DNA of 64,000 nucleotides. Origin: Desmodesmus armatus (Eukaryota; Chlorophyta; Chlorophyceae; Sphaeropleales; Scenedesmaceae). A program made the translations under genes and the position numbers. Numbering within the stretch: position 1 is the stretch's first letter; each line of letters begins with the position of its first letter. Below, one piece after another: positions 54,139 through 63,742 of the stretch. Below the pieces are notes generated by a model, which was not told the DNA's origin, did no database searches, and saw nothing but the letters and a program-made list of their open reading frames with translations. The DNA is taken from NCBI GenBank assembly GCA_007449985.2, contig VIIQ02000184.1, positions 1 to 64,000 of the forward strand, given 5' to 3'.

Positions 54139-54710
54139 TGTGAGCATACACACTCTTGAGACAGAACACATGCTCAGTACAGCGCTCATCTGACATGGCG
54201 CTAGTACGGTACGACAGCTGTCAGGCCCGATTGTGGCTACTGACCGATTGGTTCCTAGAGTTGTGCTTTGAGGTTGAAGAGACGGTTGGAGGTTGAGTGG
54301 GTGAGAGAGCCACATGAGAATGGCTGGCTGACTTCTGGTCAAAGGGCAAGGTAGATATTTTGCCTTGTGCCTGTTGAGCTTCAGGCCATGCGAGGGCCTT
54401 GTGCGGGAGCGCGTGCCGTGAAGGGCACGCCTAGTATCACCATTTGTGGAGTGGATCTCAGTCGTGTCTAGCAGAAGCAGGAAGGGAAGGGCAGTGACCC
54501 TTGGGGCAGTGATTCCCCACAGCAGAGTGTAATCCAGCGGAGAAGAGTCCAAAGGGACATAGCAAGTGTCAGTGTACACAAACACGACAGTAGACCACGG
54601 CCCGGTTGATATCTGCGAGGTTGATCAAAGGTAATATACAATCACCACCAGCAAAGCGCATTCGACCCAGCATTGACAGCAGCTTGCATGCCAGTGAAGC
54701 ATTGCAAGTG
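54139..54710 (+). repeat. Element 1 3' LTR (end truncated)
   Basis: It consists of segment A (54139-54218) and segment B (54219-54710). Segment B equals the 5' LTR block 43309-43800. Directly after it, segment A appears again (54709-54788), and the sequence then passes into inverted element 2. Confidence 0.75.
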
Positions 54711-54788
54711 AGCATACACACTCTTGAGACAGAACACATGCTCAGTACAGCGCTCATCTGACATGGCGCTAGTACGGTACGACAGCTG
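54709..54788 (+). repeat. Second copy of LTR segment A
   Basis: It repeats 54141-54218 (from tgagcatacac to gtacgacagc) and stops exactly where segment B would begin. Confidence 0.8.
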
Positions 54789-55177
54789 CTCTTATACAGC
54801 ACACTCTGCGGCACTGCGATGTGCTCCTGCGTGCCACGCATGATGAACAGGCTTGCTGCTCGCCACCCCCCTTCCAGCTGCGGTGCTCCCGGGCGCAAGC
54901 TGCGCGCCACTATCCCCAGCAGCTTGCCCAGGATTGGGACGGCATCTAAGCTGTCCCCATCCTGCCACTTGTCTACCCTGCTGCCTTTGTGCACGAAGGG
55001 CGGCAGGCTCACTGTGTCGCCTGCTGCCTCATGCTCCCCGCTGTCTGTTCCCTCTGCCTCTGCAAGGTCATCCCCTGCGTTATCCTCTGCATCCTCCCCT
55101 GCTTCTGACCCTGTCGCCTCTGCTGCTGGCTCCAGCTCCTCCTCCTCATAATCCAAAAGCTCCTCCGCGTCAGACAT
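54780..55177 (-). CDS. Element 2 ORF3: acidic protein, unrecognised
   Basis: ATG at 55175-55177. It starts M-S-D-A-E-E-L-L-D-Y-E-E-E, followed by about 35 residues rich in Glu, Asp, Ala and Gly, then a less biased part with P-I-L-G-K-L-L-G-I-V-A-R. About 132 codons lie in element sequence; the frame then reads on into the inverted LTR fragment to 54569, so the natural end may be lost. It occupies the position of ORF3 but is unlike the one in element 1. Confidence 0.4.
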
Positions 55178-55328
55178 GCCTACACAGCACAGGCAGTGAA
55201 CAACAGATGTGCATGGCAGCAGGGGTCTTAGTAGCCCCCCCCCCCGGTTGCCACCCCCCAGGACTGCTGTCCTAGTCTGCTGTTACTGCTGCTGTTGCTG
55301 CCGCTGTGGCCCTGGTCAGGCGTGCACG

Positions 55329-58300
55329 TTACCCTTGCCGTTCTCGGCCTGCTGGCCTGCGAGACGCGCTTGCGTGGGTGAGGTTGTCATCGCCTGGCAG
55401 GGTGATGCCTGCGGGCAGCACAGTGTCGACAGGTTGCAGCAAGGGCTTTGCCTCTGCAGCTGTGTAGTTATACACGTCACCATCCTCAAAGTACACGTCA
55501 AAGTAATCAGGGCGGCGCTGCGGGCCCTGAAAGTGCAACCTACCCCAGTAGGGGCGCAATTGCTGCGTGGATGGATCCACAAAGTTCTGCAGAATGAGCC
55601 GTCCATGCAGCTGCTGTGCTGCTGTGTCCCGCTCACGCATGGCCTTGTTAGGGTACAGCTGGGGCGCTTTGCCGTCCAGCTGCTGCCTGAGAGACCTCTC
55701 CCTAACCTTTGACTGCAGCTGCTGCTGTGACACACCTGCAGTGGTGCAGCTTGGGCACATCCAGTTGCCTTCTGGCACAGTGTCCAAGGGGGTGGGCAGG
55801 CACTTCATGTGCCAGCCTGCATCACAGACGTCACACAGCAAGACAGGGTTCTGTGTGCTGGACAGCACTGAAGAGCAGGCCTCACAAGCTACCTCTGGCG
55901 GCTTGCTTGTGAGCGTTGTGTCAAGTGCTGTGTCGATGCCAGGCAGGTGGCAGGGGGCACACTGAGACATGTGGCGGTCTGTGGTCGTGCCGCACTTGCC
56001 TTGCAGTATGAGGCGCCCTGATGGCCTGACCTCGAGAATGCGGTAAATTGCAGCCTTTGCCCTTGGCTGTAAGGCGTTGGCTGTGTTAGCCTGGTTCGTG
56101 TACACAAAGTCACCCACCTCGAAGCGATGCTTCTTGGGCAGATAGGAGCCTGACCGTGTGTGCTTGTACCTCTGCTCATCCCGGTGCTGGGCGATCAGCA
56201 GGTTCTGCAGTGCCATGGGGCAGTGCTGCTTGACCAGATCCCTGCGGCGGGCAAGGTCAGTGGCAGCCAGCTGTGGTGAGTCAAAGTCAATTGCTTTGTC
56301 AAGCCTAGCCACAACAGCTGGTGGCAGCACAGGTGTCTGTGCGTACAGTAGCTCGTACGGGGAGAACCCTGTGCTCTTCTGGGGGCTGCACCTGTACCCC
56401 ATGAGCAGCCACGGGATTTCCAGATCCCAGTTCTCTACGCACTGCTTCTCCAAGCACATCTTCTTGAGTGCGCGCTTAACAGTCTGCACACACTTCTCCG
56501 ACATGCCGTTGGCCTGTGGATGGTTAGCAGAGGTGGGCCGTGAGTCGATCAGGGCCTCCTGCATCATCCTCTTGAAGGCCCCTTCCCACTCGCTGCCGTT
56601 GTCGTGCACTAGCTCAGCACATGCCCCAAAGCGTGCCAGCACGTTGTGCGTGAAGGCATAACTGGTGCACTCTGGTGTCTTGTCAGCTATAGGAATAGCC
56701 TCTATGTGCTTGGAGAAATGCTCCACGCATATCATAATGTACTGATGCCCTCTGGGGGTCTTGGGCAGTGGCCCTGCCAAGTCCACCCCCCAGCGGTAGC
56801 CCAACCCCTTGATGGGCAGGGGCTGCAGCTCAGCCGGCTCTGCATTGCCAAACGTAGCACGAATGCGGCTGCACTCCTTACACCCACTCACCAGGTGTGC
56901 GGCGTCAGCCTGCAGGCCATGCCACCAGAAGGAGTTCAGCACAAGGGCGGCTGTGCGCCTGACTCCGAAGTGTCCGCAGCGGCTGTGTAGCTGCTGGACG
57001 ATTGCTGTTCTCTCCTCGGGGGCTGGCACCTGTTTGCAGGAACCGTCAGGCATACGCCTCAGCAGCTTGCCTTGCTGCCATTGATAATACGCCAGCCGCT
57101 TTGTGATGCGACTTCTATCTGTTGCTGTGGTGCCCTCAGGCATCTTGCCCTGCTGCAGCATGTGCATAGCTGCTGCATCATGCCAGATATCTGTACCTGC
57201 CGCTTGCTTTGGGCAGAGTTGCTCTTGCGCAGCTGCTGCTGCTGACAGCATACACGCTGTCTCGTAACTACAGCCGTACTCGGTGGCTGCTAAGTGTGTA
57301 GGGTGCTGTACCCTTGCCCAAGCTGCTGCTATTGCTAAGATGCACTGTGTGCAGTTGGAGTCCATAGACTCACCTAGCGCTTGCCTGCGCTGCTGTTCGC
57401 TCACGCCCGGGGCGGCTGTACTGCCCTGAGGGTAGCCCATTGCAACCTCTCTCTCATCTGCTGTGGGCTGATCCCATGTGCCATCTGCATTGCGCACGCT
57501 GCCAGGCTCTCCTGGCAGGAAGGCGTACGACTGTGGGTAAGCCACAAACGTGGGCCACGCCTGCATGGGTTGACCAGGCACGTTGCAACAGTAGCGTGGC
57601 GGGCGGTCAGCAGTGCGCACGGGTTGTGCTGTTCTACCTGCTGCTAGTGCCACGCTGACTGTACGGCCTGCTGGGCGCTGGACATGCGCGGCAGCGCTGG
57701 CTAACTGTGCCGGTGTGCAAAGGTTTGTCCACCAGTTGCGCACCCTGTGAGCCAGGCTGCCAAACTGTGCTGCATCCAGCATGACAGGCTGTCCTATCAT
57801 GCTGCAAACCGTGCTGAAGTCCTGCTGAGAGATGATTGAGTTGCTGTGGCACTGAAAGGCCACGTTCTCAATCAGGTAGGCTGGTGGCAGGTCAGGCTGC
57901 AGCTGCTGCAGAGTTCCTATCACTCTGACAAGCTCATGCAACAGCCCTGACCTCTCACCTCTCAGGCCGGCTGCTTTGCCAGCCAAGGAGAGGTCCTGGC
58001 AAGGCCAGCCTGCCACTACCAGCCAGGGAAACTGCTGCTCCCTGGCGCCTGCCTCCACCAGATGCTGGGTGGTGAGACGCCTGATGGCTTGTGGTAGGGC
58101 AAAAGCACCCTGCACAGCATCAGGAGTCAACAGTGTTGGGTACAGCGACATCAGGTGCTTGATGCGCTGTGTGGCGATGCTGCGTGCTACTGGATTTGTG
58201 TCCAGATAAATGTATTGGTGAACCCTTTTGCCGTTTCGCAGGGCCATCTCCAGGCCCGCACACAACCCCCCAAAGGGTTCCACCAATACAATGGGTCTAT

Positions 58301-58430
58301 CGGCTGTGAAAAAATTCTTTGCAACTGACGCAGTGCTCAGTGCTGCAGTCTTGCGTGCCCCATACGCGTCAGGCGCACCTATGTAGTGCGCTGCAACAGG
58401 GGTGTCAGGCGGCACGCCCTCGTGTGGTTG
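55329..58430 (-). CDS. pol: Element 2 ORF2, 3' part: DNMT3-like methyltransferase, integrase, PHD, Tudor-like
   Basis: About 1030 open codons aligned end to end with element 1. The methyltransferase keeps E-P-F-G-G-L-C-A-G-L-E, G-W-P-C-Q-D-L-S, I-E-N-V and V-R-N-W-W-T-N. Integrase keeps the HHCC finger and D, D, E (W-G-V-D-L, H-D-N-G-S, M-S-E-K). The PHD finger (C-D-V-C-D-A-G-W-H) and the F-E-D-G-D module are intact. No ATG begins the frame. It is cut off from RT by the deletion near 58425, which also changes frame. The frame shows no stops despite loss of RNase H, so the deletion is probably recent. Confidence 0.82.
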   Translation of the reverse strand, partial: QPHEGVPPDTPVAAHYIGAPDAYGARKTAALSTASVAKNFFTADRPIVLVEPFGGLCAGLEMALRNGKRVHQYIYLDTNPVARSIATQRIKHLMSLYPTLLTPDAVQGAFALPQAIRRLTTQHLVEAGAREQQFPWLVVAGWPCQDLSLAGKAAGLRGERSGLLHELVRVIGTLQQLQPDLPPAYLIENVAFQCHSNSIISQQDFSTVCSMIGQPVMLDAAQFGSLAHRVRNWWTNLCTPAQLASAAAHVQRPAGRTVSVALAAGRTAQPVRTADRPPRYCCNVPGQPMQAWPTFVAYPQSYAFLPGEPGSVRNADGTWDQPTADEREVAMGYPQGSTAAPGVSEQQRRQALGESMDSNCTQCILAIAAAWARVQHPTHLAATEYGCSYETACMLSAAAAAQEQLCPKQAAGTDIWHDAAAMHMLQQGKMPEGTTATDRSRITKRLAYYQWQQGKLLRRMPDGSCKQVPAPEERTAIVQQLHSRCGHFGVRRTAALVLNSFWWHGLQADAAHLVSGCKECSRIRATFGNAEPAELQPLPIKGLGYRWGVDLAGPLPKTPRGHQYIMICVEHFSKHIEAIPIADKTPECTSYAFTHNVLARFGACAELVHDNGSEWEGAFKRMMQEALIDSRPTSANHPQANGMSEKCVQTVKRALKKMCLEKQCVENWDLEIPWLLMGYRCSPQKSTGFSPYELLYAQTPVLPPAVVARLDKAIDFDSPQLAATDLARRRDLVKQHCPMALQNLLIAQHRDEQRYKHTRSGSYLPKKHRFEVGDFVYTNQANTANALQPRAKAAIYRILEVRPSGRLILQGKCGTTTDRHMSQCAPCHLPGIDTALDTTLTSKPPEVACEACSSVLSSTQNPVLLCDVCDAGWHMKCLPTPLDTVPEGNWMCPSCTTAGVSQQQLQSKVRERSLRQQLDGKAPQLYPNKAMRERDTAAQQLHGRLILQNFVDPSTQQLRPYWGRLHFQGPQRRPDYFDVYFEDGDVYNYTAAEAKPLLQPVDTVLPAGITLPGDDNLTHASASRRPAGRERQG

Positions 58431-59640
58431 AGGACAGCAGCTATACCGTTGGTGCTCCAATCGGTGTAAAGGTGAAAGGGCTTAGAAGGATCTGGGTGCC
58501 TTAGCACCAGCCCTGGGGTAGTGAGAGCAGCCTTAAGCTTGGTGTACGCCACCTGCTGCTCCTCACCCCACTCAAACCTGCAGTGCTTTTTGAGAAGTGC
58601 GTTAAGAGGCTTGGCGATAGCGCTGAAGCCAGGCACATAGCACCTGTAAAACCCAATGACCCCCAAGATGCTGCTCACCTGGTCACATGTGGTTGGCACT
58701 GGGAGTGCGTTGATTGCTGACACCTTGGCCTCCTCAGGGCGCATGCCGTCAGATGACACCACGTGGCCCAGGTAGGGCATGGAACTCCCAGCCAGGATGG
58801 ACTTGCTGGGATGGCACCGCATGCCAACTGCCTCAAACCGCTGCAGCAACCGCCGCAGGTGCTCCAAGTGCTCCTCAAAGGTATCTGAGACCACAAGTAC
58901 ATCATCCACATACACAAGGCAAGAGTCAGACAGGCCTGCAGCATCGATCTCGTACTGCATCACCTTCTGAAAGTACGCAGTTGAGTTGACATGCCCAAAT
59001 GGCAGCCTGTTGAAGGCATACAACTGGCCATCGAAAGAGAAGTTGAGCAGCTTGCGGCTCTCCTCTGACAGCACAAGGTTGAAGAACCCGCTACGACAGT
59101 CAAGCTTGCTAAGCCATTTCTTGCCGTGCGTGCGGCGAAACAAATCCTCAGGCAGCGGCATCTGAAACTTGTCAATAAAAGCATTCAAGTTGTGGTTGCG
59201 CAAATCCACACAGAAGCGCTTCTCAGACCAAGTGCCGTCTGGTGCCTTCTTAGCGGGCATGGTCACAGCGCTGCTGTGCCGTGCATTGAGTGTGTCTACT
59301 TTGCTAATGATGCCTGCCTCCAGCATCTCTCTAACCTTCTCTCTACCAATCTCCAGCTCAAGCGGGCTGTACCGCCGCGGAGGTGACCAGATGGACCTAT
59401 CGTCCTTCATGACTATGTTGACTTCACCCAGGTCTCCTGAGTAACCGGGCAGCTCATTCAAGCTGTAGGCAAAGGCGCCCTTGTTAGCTATCAGCATCTC
59501 TTTGAGCAGCACCTGCTGCGAGCTGCTAGTCTGACCCCCGTAAATCCACAAGTGCTCTGGATCCACCTCCCACTGATCATTCAATCTTTTCTCCTCTGAC
59601 TCACCTTCAGGCGTGTATGCCTCAATAGGGAGTGGCTTGC
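58415..59640 (-). pseudogene. Element 2 ORF2, 5' part: RT and start of RNase H, truncated
   Basis: Open from the conserved +1 shift site through W-E-V-D-P-E-H-L-W and the RT core with V-Y-V-D-D to Y-T-D-W-S-T-N-G-I-A-A-V-L-N. There it meets the deletion near 58425 and terminates out of frame at 58379. Element 1 continues here for about 270 more residues before the DNMT domain. The RNase H Glu and T-D-H motif are lost. Confidence 0.8.
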
Positions 59641-59651
59641 TGGGCTGGGAG

Positions 59652-61230
59652 TCAGCCGCGAAAACATTCGCCGTTGCCAGTGCCGCCTAAGTGATCGGTC
59701 AGACTTGCAGCCAGCAGGTGCGTCACAGAGTAAGGCACATGCGGCATCAGCGGCTGTGAGTATGTAATGCTTGTGCTGGCAGGCGTCACTGCCTGGTATG
59801 TCTGCATAGCCTGTGTGCTGGTAGTGGCGACTGCTGCTAGCATCAGCAGAAAAAGCAGCGTCTTGGCTGTCCACGCTGACGCCACAAAGCTCCAAGTAAT
59901 GCGTGGCCGCAATATGATTACAGAACGCGGCTTTCTCCCGCTGCTCTTAGCATCAGGCTGCAGGTATATTGTCTCACCTGCTGCTGAGCGGTGGCCCCTG
60001 CCAAGCCGCCAGTAGGTGGTACCCTCACGCGGGGCTGATTGCATGGCCGCACCAAACAGGGAGCGCCACGTGCGCTCCAGCACATCACGCGCGCGCCTGA
60101 ACAGCCACATGATGGGCAGGAGGATGAGCCACAGCAGGACTGCTGCTGCTGTGCTGCCCACCCCCCAAGCCCCAACTGTGGGTCCACAGTCTGCTGCCAC
60201 TGCTACCTCTGTCTCTGCTGCTGCTGCTAGGCGGTTCAACCGCTGCTGACGCTTGCTGACAGGCTTGCTGTCTGTCTGAGTGCCTGCGTCTGCTGTTGAG
60301 GGGCCCTGCGGTGTGTCTGCTGCTGTGCCCTGCTCAGCCTCTGCTGGAGGGTCGCTGCCTGCGAAAACACCAGAGCAAACGGGCAGGAACGCCAGTCCAT
60401 CAGACAGTGCAGCAGCATGCAAGCGTTGCCCAGGCGATGTGGCAGCCCTGCCACTCACTACTGGCATGCTGTGCAGGGTGCTGATGTCACCCTGCTGCAT
60501 GTGTGGCATGTACACAAAGCGACTCATGACGGGCAGTACAAAACCTGACACCTGATCAAGCAGATCTCTGCCGATGACCATATCGTACATGTAAGAAGCC
60601 TCTGTGCCGCGCACTGCAAGGAAACCCCTGTGTGACGTGAGGGCCACCTCCTGCGGTGTGCCCTTGCACAGGATGATAGTGATGGGCTCTGTACGCCCAT
60701 AGATGCGCGAAGAAACGGTTCCGTCAATGCCCCTCACCTGCTCCTGCTCCTGAGGGGTCAGTGGGGTTACGCGAAGCCCTATGGCGTTGATGAGCGACTC
60801 AGCGATGATGCTGGGCACACAGCCTGAGTCTGATGCTGCCTTGGGTGGCTGAGCGTGCTTCTCATGCCCCCTTGGACCCCACTGCATGGTGATGCCGCTG
60901 CTGGGCTCGCTGCTGCTAAACAGGTGCAGGTGCTGCACCTGACTGTTCTGCTCGTGCCTTGCTAACAGCTCCTGCACCTCCTCTGGGTCAGTTGCTGCAC
61001 TGGGCAGCATGGGGCTCAGCTGCTCCAACACACGGCGCTTAAGCCCAGGCTGCGGCTGCAGCGCTGCTGCTGAGGCCCTGGGTGTGTCTGCTGCTACAAG
61101 GCTGGCTGCTGCCTCTGCAGCACCAGGCTGACCGTATAGCATCCCCAACAGCTCCTGCAGCTTGCTGGGGTGCACGTGCGCTGTCAGGTTCAACTGCAGG
61201 GGCACAAGTGCAGGCGGTGTTCTGCGGTAG
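59652..61230 (-). CDS. Element 2 ORF1, 3' part: protease and two transmembrane segments
   Basis: It aligns to the end of element 1 ORF1 from V-P-L-Q-L-N-L onward and ends E-C-F-R-G-stop at 59652. D-S-G-C, V-I-G-R-D-L-L and both hydrophobic segments (V-L-L-W-L-I-L-L-P-I and A-K-T-L-L-F-L-L-M-L-A-A) are conserved. The Gag half is absent. The frame stays open upstream to 61496 through unrelated sequence, so the start is not natural. Confidence 0.75.
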
Positions 61231-61234
61231 GGGT

Positions 61235-61286
61235 TGTGATGTAAAGTCAGCGCCTGTCTGTCATGGCGCCCATGTTGTACGACAGC
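61235..61286 (+). repeat. LTR segment A, element-3 type, at the element 2 border
   Basis: It reads tgtgatgtaaagtcagcgcc and ends gtacgacagc, matching the minus-strand segment 41844-41793. It ends exactly at the same junction word as other copies, and unrelated DNA (ccacacggggcctg) follows. Confidence 0.7.
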
Positions 61287-61559
61287 CCACACGGGGCCTG
61301 AATTGACAAAACACAAATCTGTCAGTATCAAGGGGCAGAAAGCATATCGTACTGAGAGACTGGGTAACATACACCGTTGCTGCTGAGGAGGCTGCAGCCG
61401 TACTGTGAGTGCTGTTGTGAGCACTGGCATCAAGTGTGTAAGAACATGTCGATGTTGCCAGAAAACAAAGATCTGCAGTAGCTGTGTACTGCGCATCTGC
61501 AGTAGCTGTGTACTGCACTGAGGTGCCAGAGCTGGCTACAAAGCGCTACAAGCGCTGAA
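61287..61559. other. Spacer between element 2 and the copia-type gag
   Basis: It contains two copies of gcagtagctgtgtactgc near 61485-61515. No gene is recognised. A copia pol would be expected here but is absent. Confidence 0.4.
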
Positions 61560-62591
61560 TCAGTAAGGGGTCACAAAGGTGCAATCAAATGGGGTGGCAG
61601 GGGTCATAGCTGCAGTGAGGTAGTGCAGGCGTGACTGGATGTCATCAAGCTGCTGCTGCAGGTCCCTGTTTGTTGCAGGCTCACGTGCAAAACGAACTCG
61701 CTTGGCCATTAGGTGTTTGTCCTTCTTGGCAAGCTTGGGGCAGTCACGCTTCATGTGGCCGCGCTCCTTGCAGTAGTTGCAGTTGCCGTTGAATGTGCTG
61801 TTGCCACGGTAGGGTGAGTCATCATCATCACTGTCGGTGGATTCGTGCTGCTGCTGGTAGTGCATGTGGCGGTTGCTGTCAGGCATGTACTGCTGGTGCT
61901 GCTGCCTGTAGTTGGAGCTGCTGGGGCTGCTGTGTGAGGGACTGTAGCCGCTGGTGCGCAGGGCCTTGCCATAGAGGGTGTTGTCCTGCATGTGCCGCTT
62001 CTCGTGTTGAATTAGCCGGGTCAGGATGTCCTCCACGCTCTCTGGGTCAGACATGCGGATGACTGTGAGGAGGGTGTCATAGTCTGGTGGGAGCGCTTGC
62101 AGGAAGAAGGAGAGCTGCTGCTGGTCTGTGGGCTTCTGCTTGGCTGCTGTCAGGAGGGAGACGATGTGCTTGAAGCGCCTGTAGAGCGCCATCATGTCCT
62201 CGCCCTTGTGCATCTTGATGTTGGACAGCTCAATGAAGTACAGGTCGGCTGATCCTGCTGCTGCGACGCTCCACAGTGTAGCCATCTGCTTGTATAGGTC
62301 AGCGGCTGTGGGGCAGAAAGGGGCAAAGCTGTCGATGAGGGAGCGGTCCACAGTGGCCTTGATGAGCATGCGGACAATGGCAGACTGTGGGTGTTTGGGT
62401 TCCTTCAGGGCCTTGACCAGGTCAGTGCCGGTGGTAGACAGGGCTCCCACGAAATCGTCGTTCCATGGTGTGAAGTCCTCTGGGCTCTTCATGAGGACGG
62501 TGAAGAGGAGGGTAGCCTTCTTGTCGTCTCCTAGCTCGATAGGCATGGAGATGAGCTGCCGAGGGGCACTGCTGCTTGAGCTGGACGCCAT
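61560..62591 (-). CDS. gag: Copia-type Gag (UBN2-like) with a CCHC zinc knuckle
   Basis: 343 residues from ATG 62589-62591. The central part has the pattern of copia Gag (L-F-T-V-L, F-T-P-W-N-D-D-F, then A-L-Y-R-R-F-K-H-I-V and L-L-T-V-I-R). After a Ser/His/Gln-rich linker comes C-N-Y-C-K-E-R-G-H-M-K-R-D-C, a standard CCHC knuckle. It ends F-V-T-P-Y with TGA. Copia elements usually run gag into pol in one frame; here the ORF stops after Gag and no pol follows. It may be a gag-only non-autonomous element or a co-opted gene. Confidence 0.75.
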   Translation of the reverse strand: MASSSSSSAPRQLISMPIELGDDKKATLLFTVLMKSPEDFTPWNDDFVGALSTTGTDLVKALKEPKHPQSAIVRMLIKATVDRSLIDSFAPFCPTAADLYKQMATLWSVAAAGSADLYFIELSNIKMHKGEDMMALYRRFKHIVSLLTAAKQKPTDQQQLSFFLQALPPDYDTLLTVIRMSDPESVEDILTRLIQHEKRHMQDNTLYGKALRTSGYSPSHSSPSSSNYRQQHQQYMPDSNRHMHYQQQHESTDSDDDDSPYRGNSTFNGNCNYCKERGHMKRDCPKLAKKDKHLMAKRVRFAREPATNRDLQQQLDDIQSRLHYLTAAMTPATPFDCTFVTPY

Positions 62592-63112
62592 GGGGGCAGG
62601 CTTGTATGCTGCTAGGCTGAGAGTTGCTAGCTGTTGTTGTGTGCTGACTGTGGTTAGTACAGCGGATGCTGTCAGGCTGAGTGCTGACAGGCTTGGTGCA
62701 GCTGACTGAGTGACTGCGTGGCCGAATGTACCTCGCTACTGGAGTACAACTGGGCCTAACTGCACTGTAAGGGGAAGTGCAGGTGCTGACAGGCTGATTG
62801 CTGCCAGGCTGATGCTGACAGGCTTACTGCTGCCAGGCTATGTAGCTGACTGTGGCTACTTGGCTGACTATACCACGCTGCTGGGGTACAACTGAGCCTA
62901 CTGCACTGCAGCGGAAGTGCAGATGCTGACAGACTATTTGGGGGGAGTATGTTACATGGACATTTTCGCCAAACCACAATGGCATTGCCCACCAGGATCG
63001 AGCCAGGTGAACCTATTTGCTGCCAGGCTATGTAGCAGACTGTGGCTACTTGGCTGACTATACCACGCTGCTGGGGTATAACTGAGCTGACCTGCACTGC
63101 GGCGGGAGTGCA
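62592..63112. repeat. Leader or LTR region with a 95-bp direct duplication
   Basis: 62828-62922 and 63018-63112 are near-identical copies (tgctgccaggctatgtag at the start). Between them, ttggggggagta followed by TGTTACATGG at 62950 looks like a polypurine tract and LTR start on the plus strand. The gag here is on the minus strand, so the assignment is ambiguous. Confidence 0.45.
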
Positions 63113-63742
63113 GGGTTGTGCTATGCTCTGGTCTGAGCAGTCGGAGCACCAAACTGTGACTGAACTGTCACTAACAAGTGCTGCAGCTCTGTGGGACTGA
63201 AGCTGGGGTGGAATTGCTGAGTGAAGCTGAGACTGTGGCCGCAGACTGCAACCACCACACACGTTGGGACGCCGCACACCACAGGCACGTAGTAGGTAGC
63301 TTGCCTGTGGGTGGCCACGTGCGATAGGGAGATGGTGCAGAAAGGGCAGGCAAGTAGGATGGTCCTATCAGTAAGGTGTTCCTCGTGCTGATGTTGCACT
63401 GGACTGCACTGTGAACCAGCTAGCACAAGAGCTGAGCGACAAAACAAACTGCCAAGCAAGCAAGAACTGCTTCAGGGCAAATGCCAACTGCCAGACAGTG
63501 GGATTAGGCTGCTGCAGGGCGAGAAGAGCCAACAGGCACTAGCTGCTTGCTGCTTGTGGGTGGGCCAGACCGCTGAAAAGCTGCACAACACTAATGCAAA
63601 TGTGCCTTGAGCACACAAATCTGCACGTCTGCAGGAATGTTGTTGCCTTCGAAGTTACCAACGCGCGCGGGAAGATACAGTGACGGCTCAGAGTCTCAGC
63701 GGAGTGAATCGACAATGGAATGCGTGAGAAGGGCTCATAACC
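63113..63742. other. Stretch without a recognisable gene
   Basis: Only short open frames lacking known motifs are present. Confidence 0.35.

Larger units (their letters stand above)
43309..54710 (+). mobile_element. Element 1: Ty3/gypsy retrotransposon carrying a DNMT3-like methyltransferase
   Basis: The order is 5' LTR, leader with GGCC repeats, ORF1 (Gag, protease, two membrane segments), ORF2 (RT, RNase H, DNMT, integrase, PHD, Tudor-like), ORF3, polypurine tract and 3' LTR. The 492-bp block shared by both LTRs appears identical, so the insertion is recent. The outer LTR ends are incomplete: the 5' copy lacks about 80 bp at its start and the 3' copy about 23 bp at its end. No target-site duplication is found. 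Confidence 0.85.
54790..61286 (-). mobile_element. Element 2: related DNMT-bearing gypsy element, inverted and damaged
   Basis: On the minus strand it holds protease and membrane segments (61210-59652), RT (59584-58430), DNMT, integrase, PHD and Tudor-like domains (58400-55329), then a short acidic ORF. Gag is missing. At its 5' side lies an LTR segment-A copy (61235-61286) in the opposite orientation. A deletion of roughly 0.8 kb relative to element 1 removes most of RNase H. Most differences from element 1 are at third codon positions. Confidence 0.8.
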
